A stretch of DNA of 64,000 nucleotides from Otatea glauca (Eukaryota; Streptophyta; Magnoliopsida; Poales; Poaceae): the NCBI GenBank assembly GCA_036346275.1, contig CM070725.1, positions 46,934,104-46,998,103 on the forward strand, in the 5' to 3' direction. Both the position numbers and the translations under genes were made by a program. Position 1 is the first letter of the stretch. Every line of letters starts with the position of its first letter. Shown piece by piece: positions 1-12,900 of the stretch. The notes below the pieces were generated by a model that worked only from the letters and a program-made list of their open reading frames with translations, was not told the DNA's origin and did no database searches.

Positions 1-3000
1 GATCAGTGGCTAGTACGCACAAATACAAATTGATATCACAGTCATACACAACTTTACTATTACAATGAAGCAAATACATAACATTCTTACAATACCAAAA
101 GTAAAAGCATAACAGTGGAGACATCCATCTTGTAGTATGCCTTTTATCCCAAAATCCCCACAGCAACCGACAAGGAGAACCCTAGTAAAACTCATCGCTC
201 ACATCCCGAATCTGCGTCGTAAAAGGTATCGTCGGGAAATCTGCTTCTTCACCTAAAAATATCAACGAGGGCAAGTTGAGTACTTACGCACTGCAAGACT
301 TTTCAAAACCTATTATATATGCAGCCATTCCAAGGAAAAGTTCATGGTTGTTTTGCATAAAGCTAAATTGGAATGTAAATTGAAATAATAGATTGTAAAA
401 GCGAAATTGAGTAAAAGCGACTTATAATCGAAAGTAATGAATGTAAGCATAAATAAGTATCAAATACCAGGTATCATGACCATATCCAAGAACCATTTCT
501 ACCGTCCGCAGCAGAAATTTCCGAGAACCATTCCTACGGTCGGTAGAAATCCGAGTTTTATAAAAATAAAAATCATCTAACTAGTCTTTGGCGCACCAAG
601 ATTCCCATAACCGCATGGAAGCGGCTTTTGAAAAGTTTCACACTCGCAGAGTTGTGCGGCTTTACCCACAAGTAAATGTTCAACCTCTTTTGCCAGGCCA
701 GTAACACACTTCCTTTGGTGTGTCGGCAAGGAGATCATAACAAAACCGTTACATTGATTAACCCTAACTTTGCACCAGTCCGGTGACGTCAAACCCGTAC
801 TATGGTATTTATGTTTGTACAGTCACTGCACAATAATGATTAAGCATGTCCATAGTATGGCGTTCACCGTTGTATTAGCAAACGTGACTCCCAACACCTC
901 GGTGTGGGCGCCTCTACGAGCAACCAGTCACTGAAGAGGCTCGTACTACTTCGGCCTACCAATGTGCAAAGCTAGTTTTAAGCAACTTAATAAGTTAGAG
1001 CTGTCCCATACCAAAGCACTTGTGGTTGTACGGTAAATTCTTGGGTTTAACGAACACGTAGTTCGGTCCTTAATCCGACACGGGCAATAATCTCCACCTA
1101 CACTACGTACAAGTCCCTTGTACACCCGGCTAATGCCGAGAATTGCCCGCATCTAAACCATAATTTTGTTTTCATTTTTAATCAAAATACCAACCAAAGA
1201 GGTCATACCCATTAAGTTGTCATATCCAACATTTGTAATCATGTCAAGATTTTATTTTGCTTTAAGCATGGCTAAGCATGTAACTAAATGTGAGCAACCC
1301 AGATCGACATTAAATAATGTCTATGCTATTCTAGGGTTATCAAGGTTCACAGTTGCATACTTATCTAGGAAGTTCCATAAGTCTACAGGTACAAATACCA
1401 ATACCCATAATATAGCAGACTTTAATAAAATAAGGTATGCAATAAAACATTTAATGAAAACATTTCTAAAATGGGATCAATATGGTCAAAGGGTGCTTGC
1501 CTTGTTGATGATCTTCGACGTCAAACTCGATCGTCGAACTCATGTGTTTAAATCAAGTGCTACACGTCGAATAATAATAACATGGCAATTCCAACAAAAC
1601 GAAAGGATCGTATATAAGAACCAAATAAAATTAACTGTTTGAATTAACACATTTGTTGTTTATCGATTTTACTAGTTCCATGTTTATTTTCTGATTAGGT
1701 TCTAATGTTAACCAATCTTATTATCTTGAATTATTCATTTTTATTTATCATTTCCAGAGACCATTTTTCCAGGTTTTACCACTCTGAACTTTTAATTTCT
1801 AAACCTTGAAATTATTTAAATCATTATTATGGAACTACTTTCTTACCCTATATTATACTTTGATGATTTTCCATGGTACACCCTAAGTATTTTTGCATAT
1901 TCAGGTTCCTAACATAGCATGGATTCTAATAAAATTTGTTTCATTCAATTTGAAGTTGAATTGCAGAAATTCTATTCACAACATAATTCAAATTCTTTCT
2001 TTAAATTTAAATTTGAAATTTAAATAGGGTTCATTTTGAAATATTTTTGCATATTCTGAATCTACTTGATTTTAGATGAATTTATAAATTTATTTCACTT
2101 CATTTGGTTGGATAGTTCAAAAGATATTTAAGTTTGAATGCATTCGGTTTTGAAAATCTGAAATTAGAAATTTTTCCATAAACGGAAAAGTACGCCGCAA
2201 TCGAGGCGCTTTCCATTTTCGCCCGCCTCGATCGAGGCTCGACGGTAGGGCCCATATGGCAGTGAAACGCGTGTGCATGGGGTAGCCGACACGCGGGACC
2301 CGCATGATAGAGATCGATCGACAGTGGGGCCCATGCGCGTGGAAACAACGCGACGAGTGCGATCGCGAGGTGACCCACATGACCGAGACAGAGAACTCAC
2401 TCCCCGAGCTCACCGGCGGCGAGAGGCGGCCGGAGAAGGGAAATGGGCTCCGGATTCGTGCTCAGTGGACCTACACGCGTCTAGGGAAGGTGATGCTTCG
2501 GCCGGAGATGGCCGGAGGTGGCTCGCCACCGAGAGAGGCGGCAGAGCTCATCGCCACCGTCGCTTCGTGAAACAATGACTTCCCGAGGCAAATGAACACC
2601 ACTACGAGCATCGGTGGACCATAAGGGACTCATTTTGGGTTCGGCAAGAAAATGAGTAATGGAGGAGGTGATCTTACCGTGCGACTACGGCGGCGTGAAA
2701 TAGCTCGGAGGAGAGCTCACCGAGAAGAAAAGGCTAAATTGAGGGTGGCGAAGCTTCAGGTGTCAAGGGGTGGTTGGGTTGATTGCTTCGGTGAAATGGG
2801 TGAGGTGGTGAAACGACGAGTTTTCCCATTTTGGGTATTTCAGGAGATGAGGAAGAGGACGGTGGTTCGCGATGTCGAGGAGGTGTGGCTCGGTTTGCTG
2901 GTTCCAGGAGAATGCACGAGTGAATGCGATGCTTTGGCGCGTTTTTATAGACAAAAAGGCGGCTGCACAGATCCGAGCGGAAGAAGAAAAGTGGCGGCTT

Positions 3001-4069
3001 GCGCTGGTTCTCTCGGTCGTTCCTCCTGCGGAGAGAGAGCACGAGACCGAGGCATTGCGGCGGGTGGGGCGACGTCTTTGGCGTCCTCGGGTGAAGTGTT
3101 GCGCGAAATGAGACAAACGCAGAGTCGACGCCGCCGGCGAGAGAAGCGAAGCTACGGAGAAAACGGAAAGAAACGGAGAGGTGAAACCGAGGTGAGGCCA
3201 GGCGGTCAGAGAGGGAAGAGGAAGTCGGCTGCTGGGGACAGCTGGCCATGCAGGCCCACATGTCGGTAGGACCGATTTTAATACTCGGGATAATTCTAGA
3301 GAACTCAGGTAAAATCGGAAGGTTAGGTTAAAAGATAGAGTCAGGATTTTACCAAACTTTTTACAGAGGTCGGCAAGGTAAATATCAAGGTCTAGTAAAA
3401 TTTTCAGAAAAATTTAATGAACATAAATATTATTAAAAATCTGACAATGCACTGTTAATGATTTTCACTGATTCTGATTTCCATTTAATCGAGGGATAAA
3501 ATCAATTTATTATTTTATGAAACTTTTTGGCAGGATTTTAATTAATATTTTATACCTCATGAAAATTTTTCATAATTTTATATTTGATAATTTATTTTTA
3601 ATAATTCTGACACTGCATTTTCCAGCTTTTAAGATTGACAGTTTTTGAATTTCTAAAATTAATAAATGAAGAGATAAATTCATGATATTTTTACCAGGGT
3701 TGAGTTAAGATAATATGTAGGCATAGTTAAAATTTCAACTATGGTTAAGGTAAGAAATATTCTGAACAAATCTTTTGGTTCAGATTTCCTCTTTGACTTT
3801 TCATGATTATTTTTGTATTTTATTTTATTTTATTAATGCCAGGATATAGCAAGAGGCACAATCATGATTCTGAGATTTTTAAGGATTTTACTGACTTTAT
3901 CTTTTTACCTTTTAGCTTTTACCATTTTACCATATAGCATTTTGGATTTCTTTTAATGGTAAAAGCCAAAAGAATTTCTTTAATTCAAGAAAATCAGAAA
4001 ACATAACAATAATTCATATGAGTATTTTAATACCGCATTTCTGATTTTATTGAATTTCGGGTTGTTACA
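1..4069 (-). repeat. 3' LTR of the chromovirus (end truncated by window)
   Basis: It is collinear with 10015-14057 over its whole length. In element sense it begins TGTAACAACCC at 4069 and would end GGGCCTTACA just outside the window. It has AT-rich flanks and a GC- and CpG-rich block at about 2190-3260. ORFs inside that block are not conserved between the two LTR copies, so no gene is called here. Confidence 0.93.
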
Positions 4070-4084
4070 AATCCACCCCTTACA
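4070..4084 (-). other. Polypurine tract of the chromovirus
   Basis: Read on the minus strand, the bases directly before the 3' LTR are purine-rich (AAGGGGTGGA followed by TT). This is the expected position for the plus-strand primer of a Ty3/gypsy element whose 3' LTR is the left copy. Confidence 0.7.
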
Positions 4085-4097
4085 AAAATCTCGTCCT

Positions 4098-7000
4098 CTA
4101 GATTTGAAGAGGATTAGAAGAAATCAGAAATTCTTTTGGAGATGATCTTCTCGTTCCCAAGTTGCTTCGTCTTACGTATGATGACTCCATTGAACTTTCA
4201 ACATCTTGATGGTCTTGTTCACGGTCCGACGCTCCGCTTCTTCCGTAACACGAATTGATGTTCTCGATATGAAAGATCCGTTGAAGATCGATATTCTCCA
4301 GGTCGGTCAGATCAGAAGGAACACGAAGACATTTCTTGAGTTGCGACACATGAAAGACATTATGAACCTCTGATAGTTGAGGTGGCAGTTCCAACTTATA
4401 TGCCATCTCGCCCATCTTCTCGAGGATTCGGAAAGGTCCAATATATCGCGGAGCTAACTTGCTACTAATTTGGAAACGAGCGAACTCCACGAAGAGGAGA
4501 AACCTTCAATAGACATGGTCGCCAATCTCGGCTAAGTTCTCGCCGACGGTTGTCGGCGTAACTCTTTTGACGAGATTGCGCTTCTTTGAGACGGCTTCTG
4601 ATCACGTCTACTTGCTCTTGAGCCTCCTGAATAAGATTTGGACCAAAGAATTTTCTTTCACCAACTTCGGACCAAAAGAGGGGAGTTCTGCATTTTCTTC
4701 CATACAAGGCTTCAAAAGGAGACATTTGAAGACCGGATTGGCTTGTTGTTGTAAGAAAATTCAATAACGCCAAGCTTTTTCCCAATTAGAGCCATATGAT
4801 AACACGGGCTCTCAACAAGTCTTCTAGAATTTAATTTATTCTTTCGGCTTGCCCATCCGTCGGGGTGATAAGTCAGATCAAATTCACTTAGTCCCTAGAA
4901 GATTGTGCAAACTTTCCCGTAATCGAAGTAAATTGAGATCCTCGATCCGAAACAATGGTCTTTGGAACACCGCAAGCGCACAATGTTATTCGATAGAGTT
5001 CGCAAGCTCATCTCCTCGATTGGTGACTTTTTATCGAATAAAATGCGCCGCCTTGGTTAACCGATCAACGATAACCCGATAGAATCATGACCTTTTCTAG
5101 TCTTTGGCACCGGTGATGAAATCCATCGATATCATCCCACTTCCATTCGGAATCTTCAAAGGTTGCAAAAGTCCGGCGGGGCGTTGATGCTCGGCTTTAA
5201 CACGTTGACACACGTCGCAGCATAAAGAACGTATGCGCTATATCTTTCTTCATTTGGGCCACCAATATTCCGACGGAGATCTTGGTACATTTTTGTACTT
5301 CGGGATGGATTGAAAGAGGGACTCATGAGCTTCTTTAAGGATTAAGTCCTTAAGCTCAAGGTCATTAGGAACATAGATTTGATTTTTAAACATGAGCACT
5401 TCATCCGAATCTTCATGGAATTGGATTCGCTCCATTTTCCTTCAATTCCTCACGGATTTTGATGATAGATTCATCTTTGAGTTGAGCAGCTTTAATTTGG
5501 GATTTTAAGGTTGGTTGCACTTCAAGTGTGGCCAAAATCCTTTTCAACAATTCCCAAATTAAGCTTTTGGAATTCATTGATGAGATCCGTGGTTGGTATG
5601 ATAGGAAGCAGAAAGACAATGAAGTTTTACGCTAAGAGCATCGACTCGACATTAGCTTTCTGGGGTGGTATTGAATATTAAGATCGTAGTCTTTTATCAA
5701 CTCCACCATCTTCGTTGTCTTAAATTTAAATCAGTGGGTGAAGAAATATTTCAAACTCTTGTGATCTGTAAAAATATTGCATCGATTACCAATAAGGTAA
5801 TGGCGCTAAATTTTAAGAGCATGCACTACGCGACTAATTCCAGATCATGAGTTGGATAATTAAGCTCATGGGGTCGTAACTGACGAGAGGCATAAGCAAC
5901 AACTTTGCCTTCTTGCATCAGCACACACCCTAATCCACTTCGAGATGCATCACAATAAACATCGAAGCTTTTATGGACGCGGGTAACACTAGCACTGGGG
6001 CTGATGTTAACCGATTCTTGAGCTCTTGAAAGCTTTCTTCACATCCTGGGGTCCATTCAAACTTCTTTTCTTTCTTTAACAGCTGAGTCAAGGGTCGAGC
6101 TATTTTAGAAAAGTTCTCGATGAAACGGCGATAATATCCCGCTAAACCGAGAAAACTTGAATTTTAGGCGCAGATTGAGGGGTTCCCAATCCATGATTGC
6201 TTTGATTTTCTTGGGATCGGCATGATATGCCTCCATTGGATAGGATATGCCCGAGAAAAGCAACTTCTTTTAGCGAATTCGCATTTCTCGAATTTGGCAT
6301 AAAGCTTATGCTCATGAAGTTTCTCGAGCACCATACGCAAATCTTTGCGCATGATCTCCTTTAGATTTGGAATAGATAAGGATGTCATCGATGAAAACCA
6401 CGACGAACTTGTCTAAATACTCCATGAACACTTTATTCATAAGGGTCATAAAGTGGCGAGAGCATTAGTAAGTCCGAAAGACATTACGGTGTACTCATAC
6501 AATCCGTAAGCGTGGTAAAAGCAGTTTTGGAATATCTTGGTCGATTTTCAATTGGTAGTACCCATGTCTTAAATCAATTTTTGAAAAGACTTGAGCACCG
6601 ATCAAGCGATCAAGCAGATCATCGATACGAGGAGAGGATATTTATTTTTGATTGTCACATCATTTAAGGCTCGATAGTCCACACACATGCGTGTACCACC
6701 GTCCTTTTTGGGGACAAAAAGAACTGGACTACCCCACGGAGAAGAACTAGGTCGAATAAATCATTTCTTTAACTGCTCATTAATTTGCTTCTTTAATTCG
6801 ACTAAGTCATGAGGGGGCATACGATAGGGACGCTTAGAAATAGGAGCGGTTAGGGAACAAGATTGATAACAAATTCCATATCTCATGCGGAGGAAGTCCG
6901 GGCAACTCATCCGAAATACATCCGGATATTCGGAGACTATAGGAATTTGGTGAGTTCTTTGGTTATGGTGAACAAAGGAAGGATTGGGATTTTTCGAATT

Positions 7001-7400
7001 TTGGATGGAGGAAAAATTCTTGGAACACCTTCAGAGTTAACAAGAGAGATTGATCGATTAGCACGATCTATGCATCCTTTATATTTGGATAACGATCCAT
7101 GCCAAGGATCACATCTAAACCGGGAGTTTCTATGAGGATGAGATCGGCGTGAAATAATATTCCATTTATTTCAATACTGATACTAGGGCAAATTTTTTTG
7201 TTGACTTCATGGTTGATCCAGGGGAAAAGATTAACATTTTGGTAGAGAGAAGATCGGATTTGATTTCATTTTGATCGACAAACTTCTTTGAAATAAATGA
7301 ATGCGATGCTCCGGAATCAAACAATACCAAGGTAGAATCTTGAATGAGCAGGAACATACCCAATACGACATCGGCGTCGTTGGCTTTCTCGGCGATACAT
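4098..7400 (-). pseudogene. Chromovirus pol remnant (protease, RT, RNase H, integrase, chromodomain)
   Basis: Read on the minus strand, several frames give recognisable domains in order. The protease has DSGASHSFIS at about 7290-7320. The RT palm has the active-site box FIDDILIYSK at about 6370-6415 and an upstream VDYRALN-type box near 6670-6700. The RNase H has DASRSGLGCVLMQ near 5910-5950. The integrase region at 4465-5435 contains SPFEALYGRKCRTPL, followed by a C-terminal module with RYIGPFRILE and VFHVSQLKK at about 4330-4450. Last comes a chromodomain-like stretch (TIKMLKVQWSHHT, then EATWERED) at about 4140-4215. No frame stays open for more than about 130 codons; the breaks are mostly single-base frameshifts. 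The normal product would be a polyprotein of over 1000 residues. It is non-functional as read here, unless some frameshifts are sequence errors. Confidence 0.88.
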
Positions 7401-7457
7401 GGTGCAAGCGACCGCTACTTGAATTCGACTGCGGCGAATCTGGTTTAACTGCTTGAG

Positions 7458-8676
7458 TTACTCCAGCACCTTGCGGTCTTCCAGGGGGACGTTGAACACC
7501 TTGAGCCGACTGATGATTCGGAGCTTGATTCTTCTTTGGACATGCATTCGCGTAATGACCACGTTCATTACACCGATAGCATGTGACATCCGCTCGTTGA
7601 TTTTGAATTCCAACAGGCTTCCTTTCAGATGTGCCAATCGCCTAGCGAGAGGTGCGAGGTCGAGGAGGTTGACCTTGACGCCTTTGCTGCTGATAAGGAG
7701 CAGAAGGTCGTACATTGGGGAATTGACCAATGCGCGGCCTTGCAGGGCTAGCACTTACAGACTTGCGAGCTATCCATTTCCTCTTTCGATTCTCCATAAT
7801 ATTCTTGGTACTGTGTTCGGCTATAATAGCTTTATCCACCAGTACTTGAAAATCATGGAAATCATGAATAGCTAGGATATGCTTCACTTCATCATTCAGG
7901 TTATCTCTGAAGCGTTCAATTCTTCTTGCTTCAGGCGTCACTTCCGAGGTTGCATATCGGGCAAGATAATTGAAGCGGTGAAGATATTCCATTACAGACA
8001 TATTCCCTTGACGGAGATCCAAGAATTCCGCTTCTTGAGATTTACGGACTAGAAGGAATATGAGTCCTTCAAAGCTTCCTTGAATGATGTCCAAGAAATT
8101 TCTTGCCTTCCGGTGAATAGACCGGAAATTCTCCCACCAAGTAGTCAGCCGCGCTTTGCAAATCTGACGGCGTAAAGCACTTTCTCATGGTCCTTGCATT
8201 GAGCAATGGCCAATTTGCTTTCCAACGATTTCAGCCAATCATACGCTTCTAAAGGATCAATAGCGAGAAGAAAGTCGAAAGTCGGGTTTTTAAGAACTCG
8301 CCAACTTAGATTGACGATTAGCTTCAACATACGCTCTCGCATCCACGGCACCGAGGTTAGCCGTATTCTGCACCAGCTGCTGAAGAAGAAGGGTATTTGT
8401 CTGCCGTCCTTGCTCGATCATCGCCAAGACTTGAGCCATCGTAGGCGGTCCTGGCAACTGCTCTTCAGGAATAGCTCCTTGGGCTTGAGCTGCTGCTTGA
8501 GGCGGCGGAGATTCTTGACGAGCGGGTCGACGCGACGAAGAAGCCCTGATAGAAGGATGAACTGGATTTGGCAATACCGGAGTGGTTAAAGCCACTCTCG
8601 GAGGCTGACTTTCGGGAGTTGCCTCCGTCTCCAATATCTCGCTCAGAGATCTGGTGACAGGCATCTGGAAAGGCAT
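7458..8676 (-). pseudogene. Chromovirus gag (broken by frameshifts)
   Basis: The likely start is the Met at 8676 (MPFQMPVTRSLSE). A Pro/Gln-rich N-terminus follows, then the retrotransposon gag core: the DPLEAYDWLKSLE segment at about 8240-8290 and the segment with MSVMEYLHRFNYLARYA at about 7960-8010. A CCHC zinc knuckle (CYRCNERGHYANAC) lies at about 7540-7582. The protein is spread over three frames (8676-8290, 8351-8145, 8094-7642, then 7754-7458). Gag forms the cytoplasmic virus-like particle and its knuckle binds the element RNA. It sits between the pre-gag ORF and the protease. Confidence 0.87.
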
Positions 8677-9006
8677 AAAGAAGGAGAGTGATAGGTAAGA
8701 TTTTAATTCATTTAATTTCCGATGGCTATCGCATTATTCATTCATGAGTTGTTATTATCAAGGATCTCAACATCGTAAAAATATTAACAGAAATGTTAAA
8801 TATTTACGAGTAGGAACCATAAGCACACAATAAAATTCACAACCAAAAACTTTTATTCCAACTATTAATATATACAAGCATAAGGCATAACCACAAACAT
8901 CTACACTCACTCAACTAACTCTGTACCCACACTACCTACTGAGGACCTGCAGGTAGACCCCTCCGTGTCCGAGGAAGGGTAAGTCCTCGACGACAGTATA
9001 CCGTGG

Positions 9007-9692
9007 TCATTGGGGACGACATAAAACAACACCGCTCGGGTCTATATGGATTCTAGGCAACCGAGGTCGACTACCTACAAGCGACATCCGTGCTTGACAA
9101 TACCTTGGCGGTGCTCGGGTTTCATCCACAGGCACTCGAGGTGCTTGCCTCAACAACGATCGAGGTACCAAACCTCTAGCGGACAAGGAGCAATAGCTTC
9201 TTCCAAGCACGCTATCCTCGCCTAGCTTCTCTATACTCAGAAACTATTTGCCTACTATACTGATCTGAGGCGTTAATGAATTCCACTAAGTTTCTTAAGG
9301 TGGTATTTGTTAACCCAGTGGAATCCATGTAACAATTTTCCTCACCCGGTGGCCGAGAAGGAATTCTTCTATATGCAACTGCCAACTCAGGTAATGCATG
9401 ACGTAGCCTGACAATTGCATTATAGGCAGCTTCATTCATGGCCATCGTGATGGAAGATCCTGAGCCCTCGAAAGATCTATCCCCTTCGCCATACTCAACT
9501 CTGGCAGGGATATCTACCCTTGCTATATACTCCACGGCCCGGACTAACGAGGGCATGGAACACTATATATCTAGGATTCTCAGAAAAATGGGCAAATTCC
9601 AGCAGACGAGTAAGGTATCCCATCATGCCGGAACTTTCCCTCTGAGTAGACATATAGCATGGCACATAGCCTCCCATCTGCACATTTAACAA
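9007..9692 (-). pseudogene. Extra ORF between primer-binding site and gag
   Basis: Three overlapping minus-strand frames (9692-9495, 9556-9212, 9210-9007) read as one interrupted protein of roughly 200 residues, placed 250 bp downstream of the primer-binding site and before gag. The best-preserved part is 9556-9212, with the segments LRHALPELAVAYRRIP and TGLTNTTLRNLVEF. It has no zinc knuckle, protease or gag-core motif that I can see, and I do not recognise its function. Several plant Ty3/gypsy families carry additional ORFs outside gag-pol (general knowledge), so this is probably a family-specific extra gene rather than leader noise. It is broken by frameshifts like the rest of the element. 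Confidence 0.55.
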
Positions 9693-9929
9693 GGAATTAG
9701 CATTCCTGATTAAATGTAAGATAATGAAATATTGGAGGAAAAGATTCTAGTAGAAATTTTTAAAACAGAAAAGAGTTAATAACAAATATTTATTTGTCAC
9801 AACCAAAAGAATATACTTAAGAAATAAATTGAAGAGATGACCTAATTCATCATTTTAGTTTTGGAAGCCTAATTTCAAATTTTAGGTTCATTTACGCCCA
9901 GGCTATCTAAGGTTTCCTACAGCCAGCAT

Positions 9930-9942
9930 GGCTCTGATACCA
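9930..9942 (-). other. Primer-binding site, initiator tRNA-Met type
   Basis: The minus strand reads TGGTATCAGAGCC, complementary to the 3' end of plant initiator tRNA-Met. It lies three bases inside the right LTR boundary at 9946. This fixes the direction of the element. Confidence 0.92.
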
Positions 9943-9945
9943 ACT

Positions 9946-12900
9946 TGTAAGGCCCCCATTTTCGATAAATGAATATCAAAAATGGATACCATGTGCATCT
10001 GATACTAGTCCCATGATCGGTGGCTAAATGCGCACAAATACAAATTGATATCACAGTCATACACAACTTTACTATTACAGTGAAGCAAATACATAACATT
10101 CTTACAATACCAAAAGTAAAAGCATAACGGTGGAGACATTCATCTTGTAGTATGCCTTTTATCCCAAAATCCCCACGAGCAAGCGACAAGGAGAACCCTA
10201 GTAAAACTCATCGTTCACATCCCGAATCTGCGTCGTAAAAGGTATAAATCGGAAATGCATTTCTTCACCTAAAAATATCAACAGGCAAGTTGAGTACTTA
10301 CGTACTCGCAAGACTTTTCAAAACCTATTATATATGCAGGCCATTCCAAGGAAAAGTTCATGGTTGTTTTGCATAAAGCTAAATTGGAATGTAAATTGAA
10401 ATAATAGATTGTAAAGCAGAATTGAGTAAAAGCGACTTAATCGAAAGTAACGAGAATGTAAGCATAAATAAGTATCGAATACAGGTATCATGACCATATC
10501 CAAGAACCATTTCTCTTATCGCGTGAGAAATTTCCGAGAACCATTCCTACCGGTCGGTAGAAATCCGAGTTTTATAAAAATAAAAATCATCTAACTAGTC
10601 TTTGGCACCAAGATTCCCATAACAGCGAGAGCGGCTTTTGAAAAGTTTCACACTCTGCGAGTTGTACAGCTTTACCCACAAGTAAATGATCAACCTCTTT
10701 TGCGGGCCAAGAACACACTTCCTTTGGTGTGTCGACAAGGAGATCATAACAAAACCGTTACATTGATTAACCTAACTTTGCACCGGCCGGTGGCGTCAAA
10801 CCGTACTATGGTATTTATGTTTATGCGATCCTTTGCACAATAATGATTAAGCATGTCCATAGTATGGCGTTCACCGTTGTATTAGCAAGCGTGACTCCCA
10901 ACACCTCGGTGTGGGCGCCCTCTGAGCAACGATCCTTGAAGAGGCTCGTACTACTTGACCTACCAATGTGCAAAGCTAGTTTTAAGCAACAATAAGTTAG
11001 AGCTGTCCCATACCAGCACTTGTGGTTGTGCGGTAAATTCTTGGGTTTAACGAACACGTAGTTCGGTCCTTAATCCGACACGGGCAATAATCTCCACCCT
11101 ACACTACGTACAAGTCCCTTGTACACCGGCTATTGCCGATAATTGCCGATATCTAAACCATAATTTTGTTTTCATTTTTAATCAAAATACCAACCAAAGA
11201 GGTCATACCCATTAAGTTGTCATATCCAACATTTTTAATCATGTCAAGATTTTATTTTGCTTTAAGCATGGCTAAGCATGTAACTAAATGTGAGCAACCG
11301 GATCGACATTAAATAATGTCTATGCTATTCTAGGGTTATCAAGGTTCACGATTGCATACTTATCTAGGAAGTTCCATAAGTCTCGGTACAAATACCAATA
11401 CCCATAATATAGCAGACTTTAATAAAATAAGGTATGCAATAAAACATTTAATGAAAACATTTCTAAAGCGGGATCAATATGGTCAAAGGGTGCTTGCCTT
11501 GTTGATGATCTTGACGTCAAACTCGATCGTCGAACTCACGAGTTTAAATCGGGTGCTACACGTCGAATAATAATAACATGGCAATTCCAACAAAGCGAAA
11601 GGATCGGACATAAGAACCAAATAAAATTAACTGTTTGAATTAACACATTTGTTGTTTATCGATTTTACTAGTTCCATGTTTATTTTACGATTAGGTTCTA
11701 ATGTTAACCAATCTTATTATCTTGAATTATTCATTTTATTTATCATTTCAGAGACCATTTTCCAGGTTTTACCACTCTGAACTTTTAATTTCTAAACCTT
11801 GAAATTATTTAAATCATTATTATGGAACTACTTTACCCTATATTATACTTTGATGATTTTCCATGGTACACCTAAGTATTTTTGCATATTCAGGTTCCTA
11901 ACAGAGCATGGATTCTAATAAAATTTGTTTCATTCAATTTGAAGTTGAATTGCAGAAATTCTATTCACAACATAATTCAAATTCTTTCTTTAAATTTAAA
12001 TTTGAAATTTAAATAGGTTCATTTTGAAATATTTTTGCATATTCTGAATCTACTTGATTTTAGATGAATTTATAAATTTATTTCACTTCATTTGGTTGGA
12101 TAGTTCAAAAGATATTTAAGTTTGAATGCATTCGGTTTTGAAAATACTGAAATTAGAAAATTTTTCCATAAGCGGAAGTACGCCATGGCTGAGTGCGCTT
12201 TCCATTTTCGCCTTTGCTCTGGATCGAGGCTCACGGGCCGGGCCCATATGGCGTTGAAACAGCGTCATGCATGGGTAGCGACACGCGGGACCCGCGCAGT
12301 AGAGATCGATCGACGGTGGGGCCCATGCGGCAGGGAAACAACGCGACAGTCTGACAGACGGGGTGACCCACATGGCAGCGACGAGACAGAGAACTCCTCC
12401 CGAGCTCACCGTGGCGAGGCGGGAGAAGGGAAATGGGCTCGATTCGTGCTCGGTGGACCTACAGCGTCTAGGGAAGGTGATGCTTGCCGGAGATGGCGGA
12501 GGTGGCACCTGCCGGGAGAGGGCGCGAGCTCATCGCCACCGTCGTTCGTGAAACAATGACTCCCGAGGCAAATGAACACCACTACGAGCATCGGTGGACC
12601 ATAAGGGACTCATTTTGGGTTGGGCAAGAAAATGAGTAATGGAGGAGGTGATCTTCTGTGCGACTACGGCGGCGGAAATAGCTCGGAGGAGAGCTCACCG
12701 GAGAAGAAAAGGCTAAATTGAGGGTGGCGAAAGCTTGAGGTGTCAAGGGGTGGTTCGGGTTGATTGCTTGAGGTGAAATGGGTGAGGTGGTGAAGCGACG
12801 AGTTTTCCCTTTTGGGTATTCTAGGAGATGAGGAAGAGGGACGGTGGTGGCGATGTCGAGGAGGTGTGGCTCGGTTTCTTTGGTTCAGGAGAATGCACGA

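Noticed and set aside
2652..3269. 205-codon plus-strand ORF and overlapping ORFs on both strands
   Set aside because: It lies in the GC-rich part of an LTR; the matching frame in the other LTR copy (12640-13265) is broken and shifted, and composition is Arg/Gly-rich as expected from GC-rich non-coding DNA.
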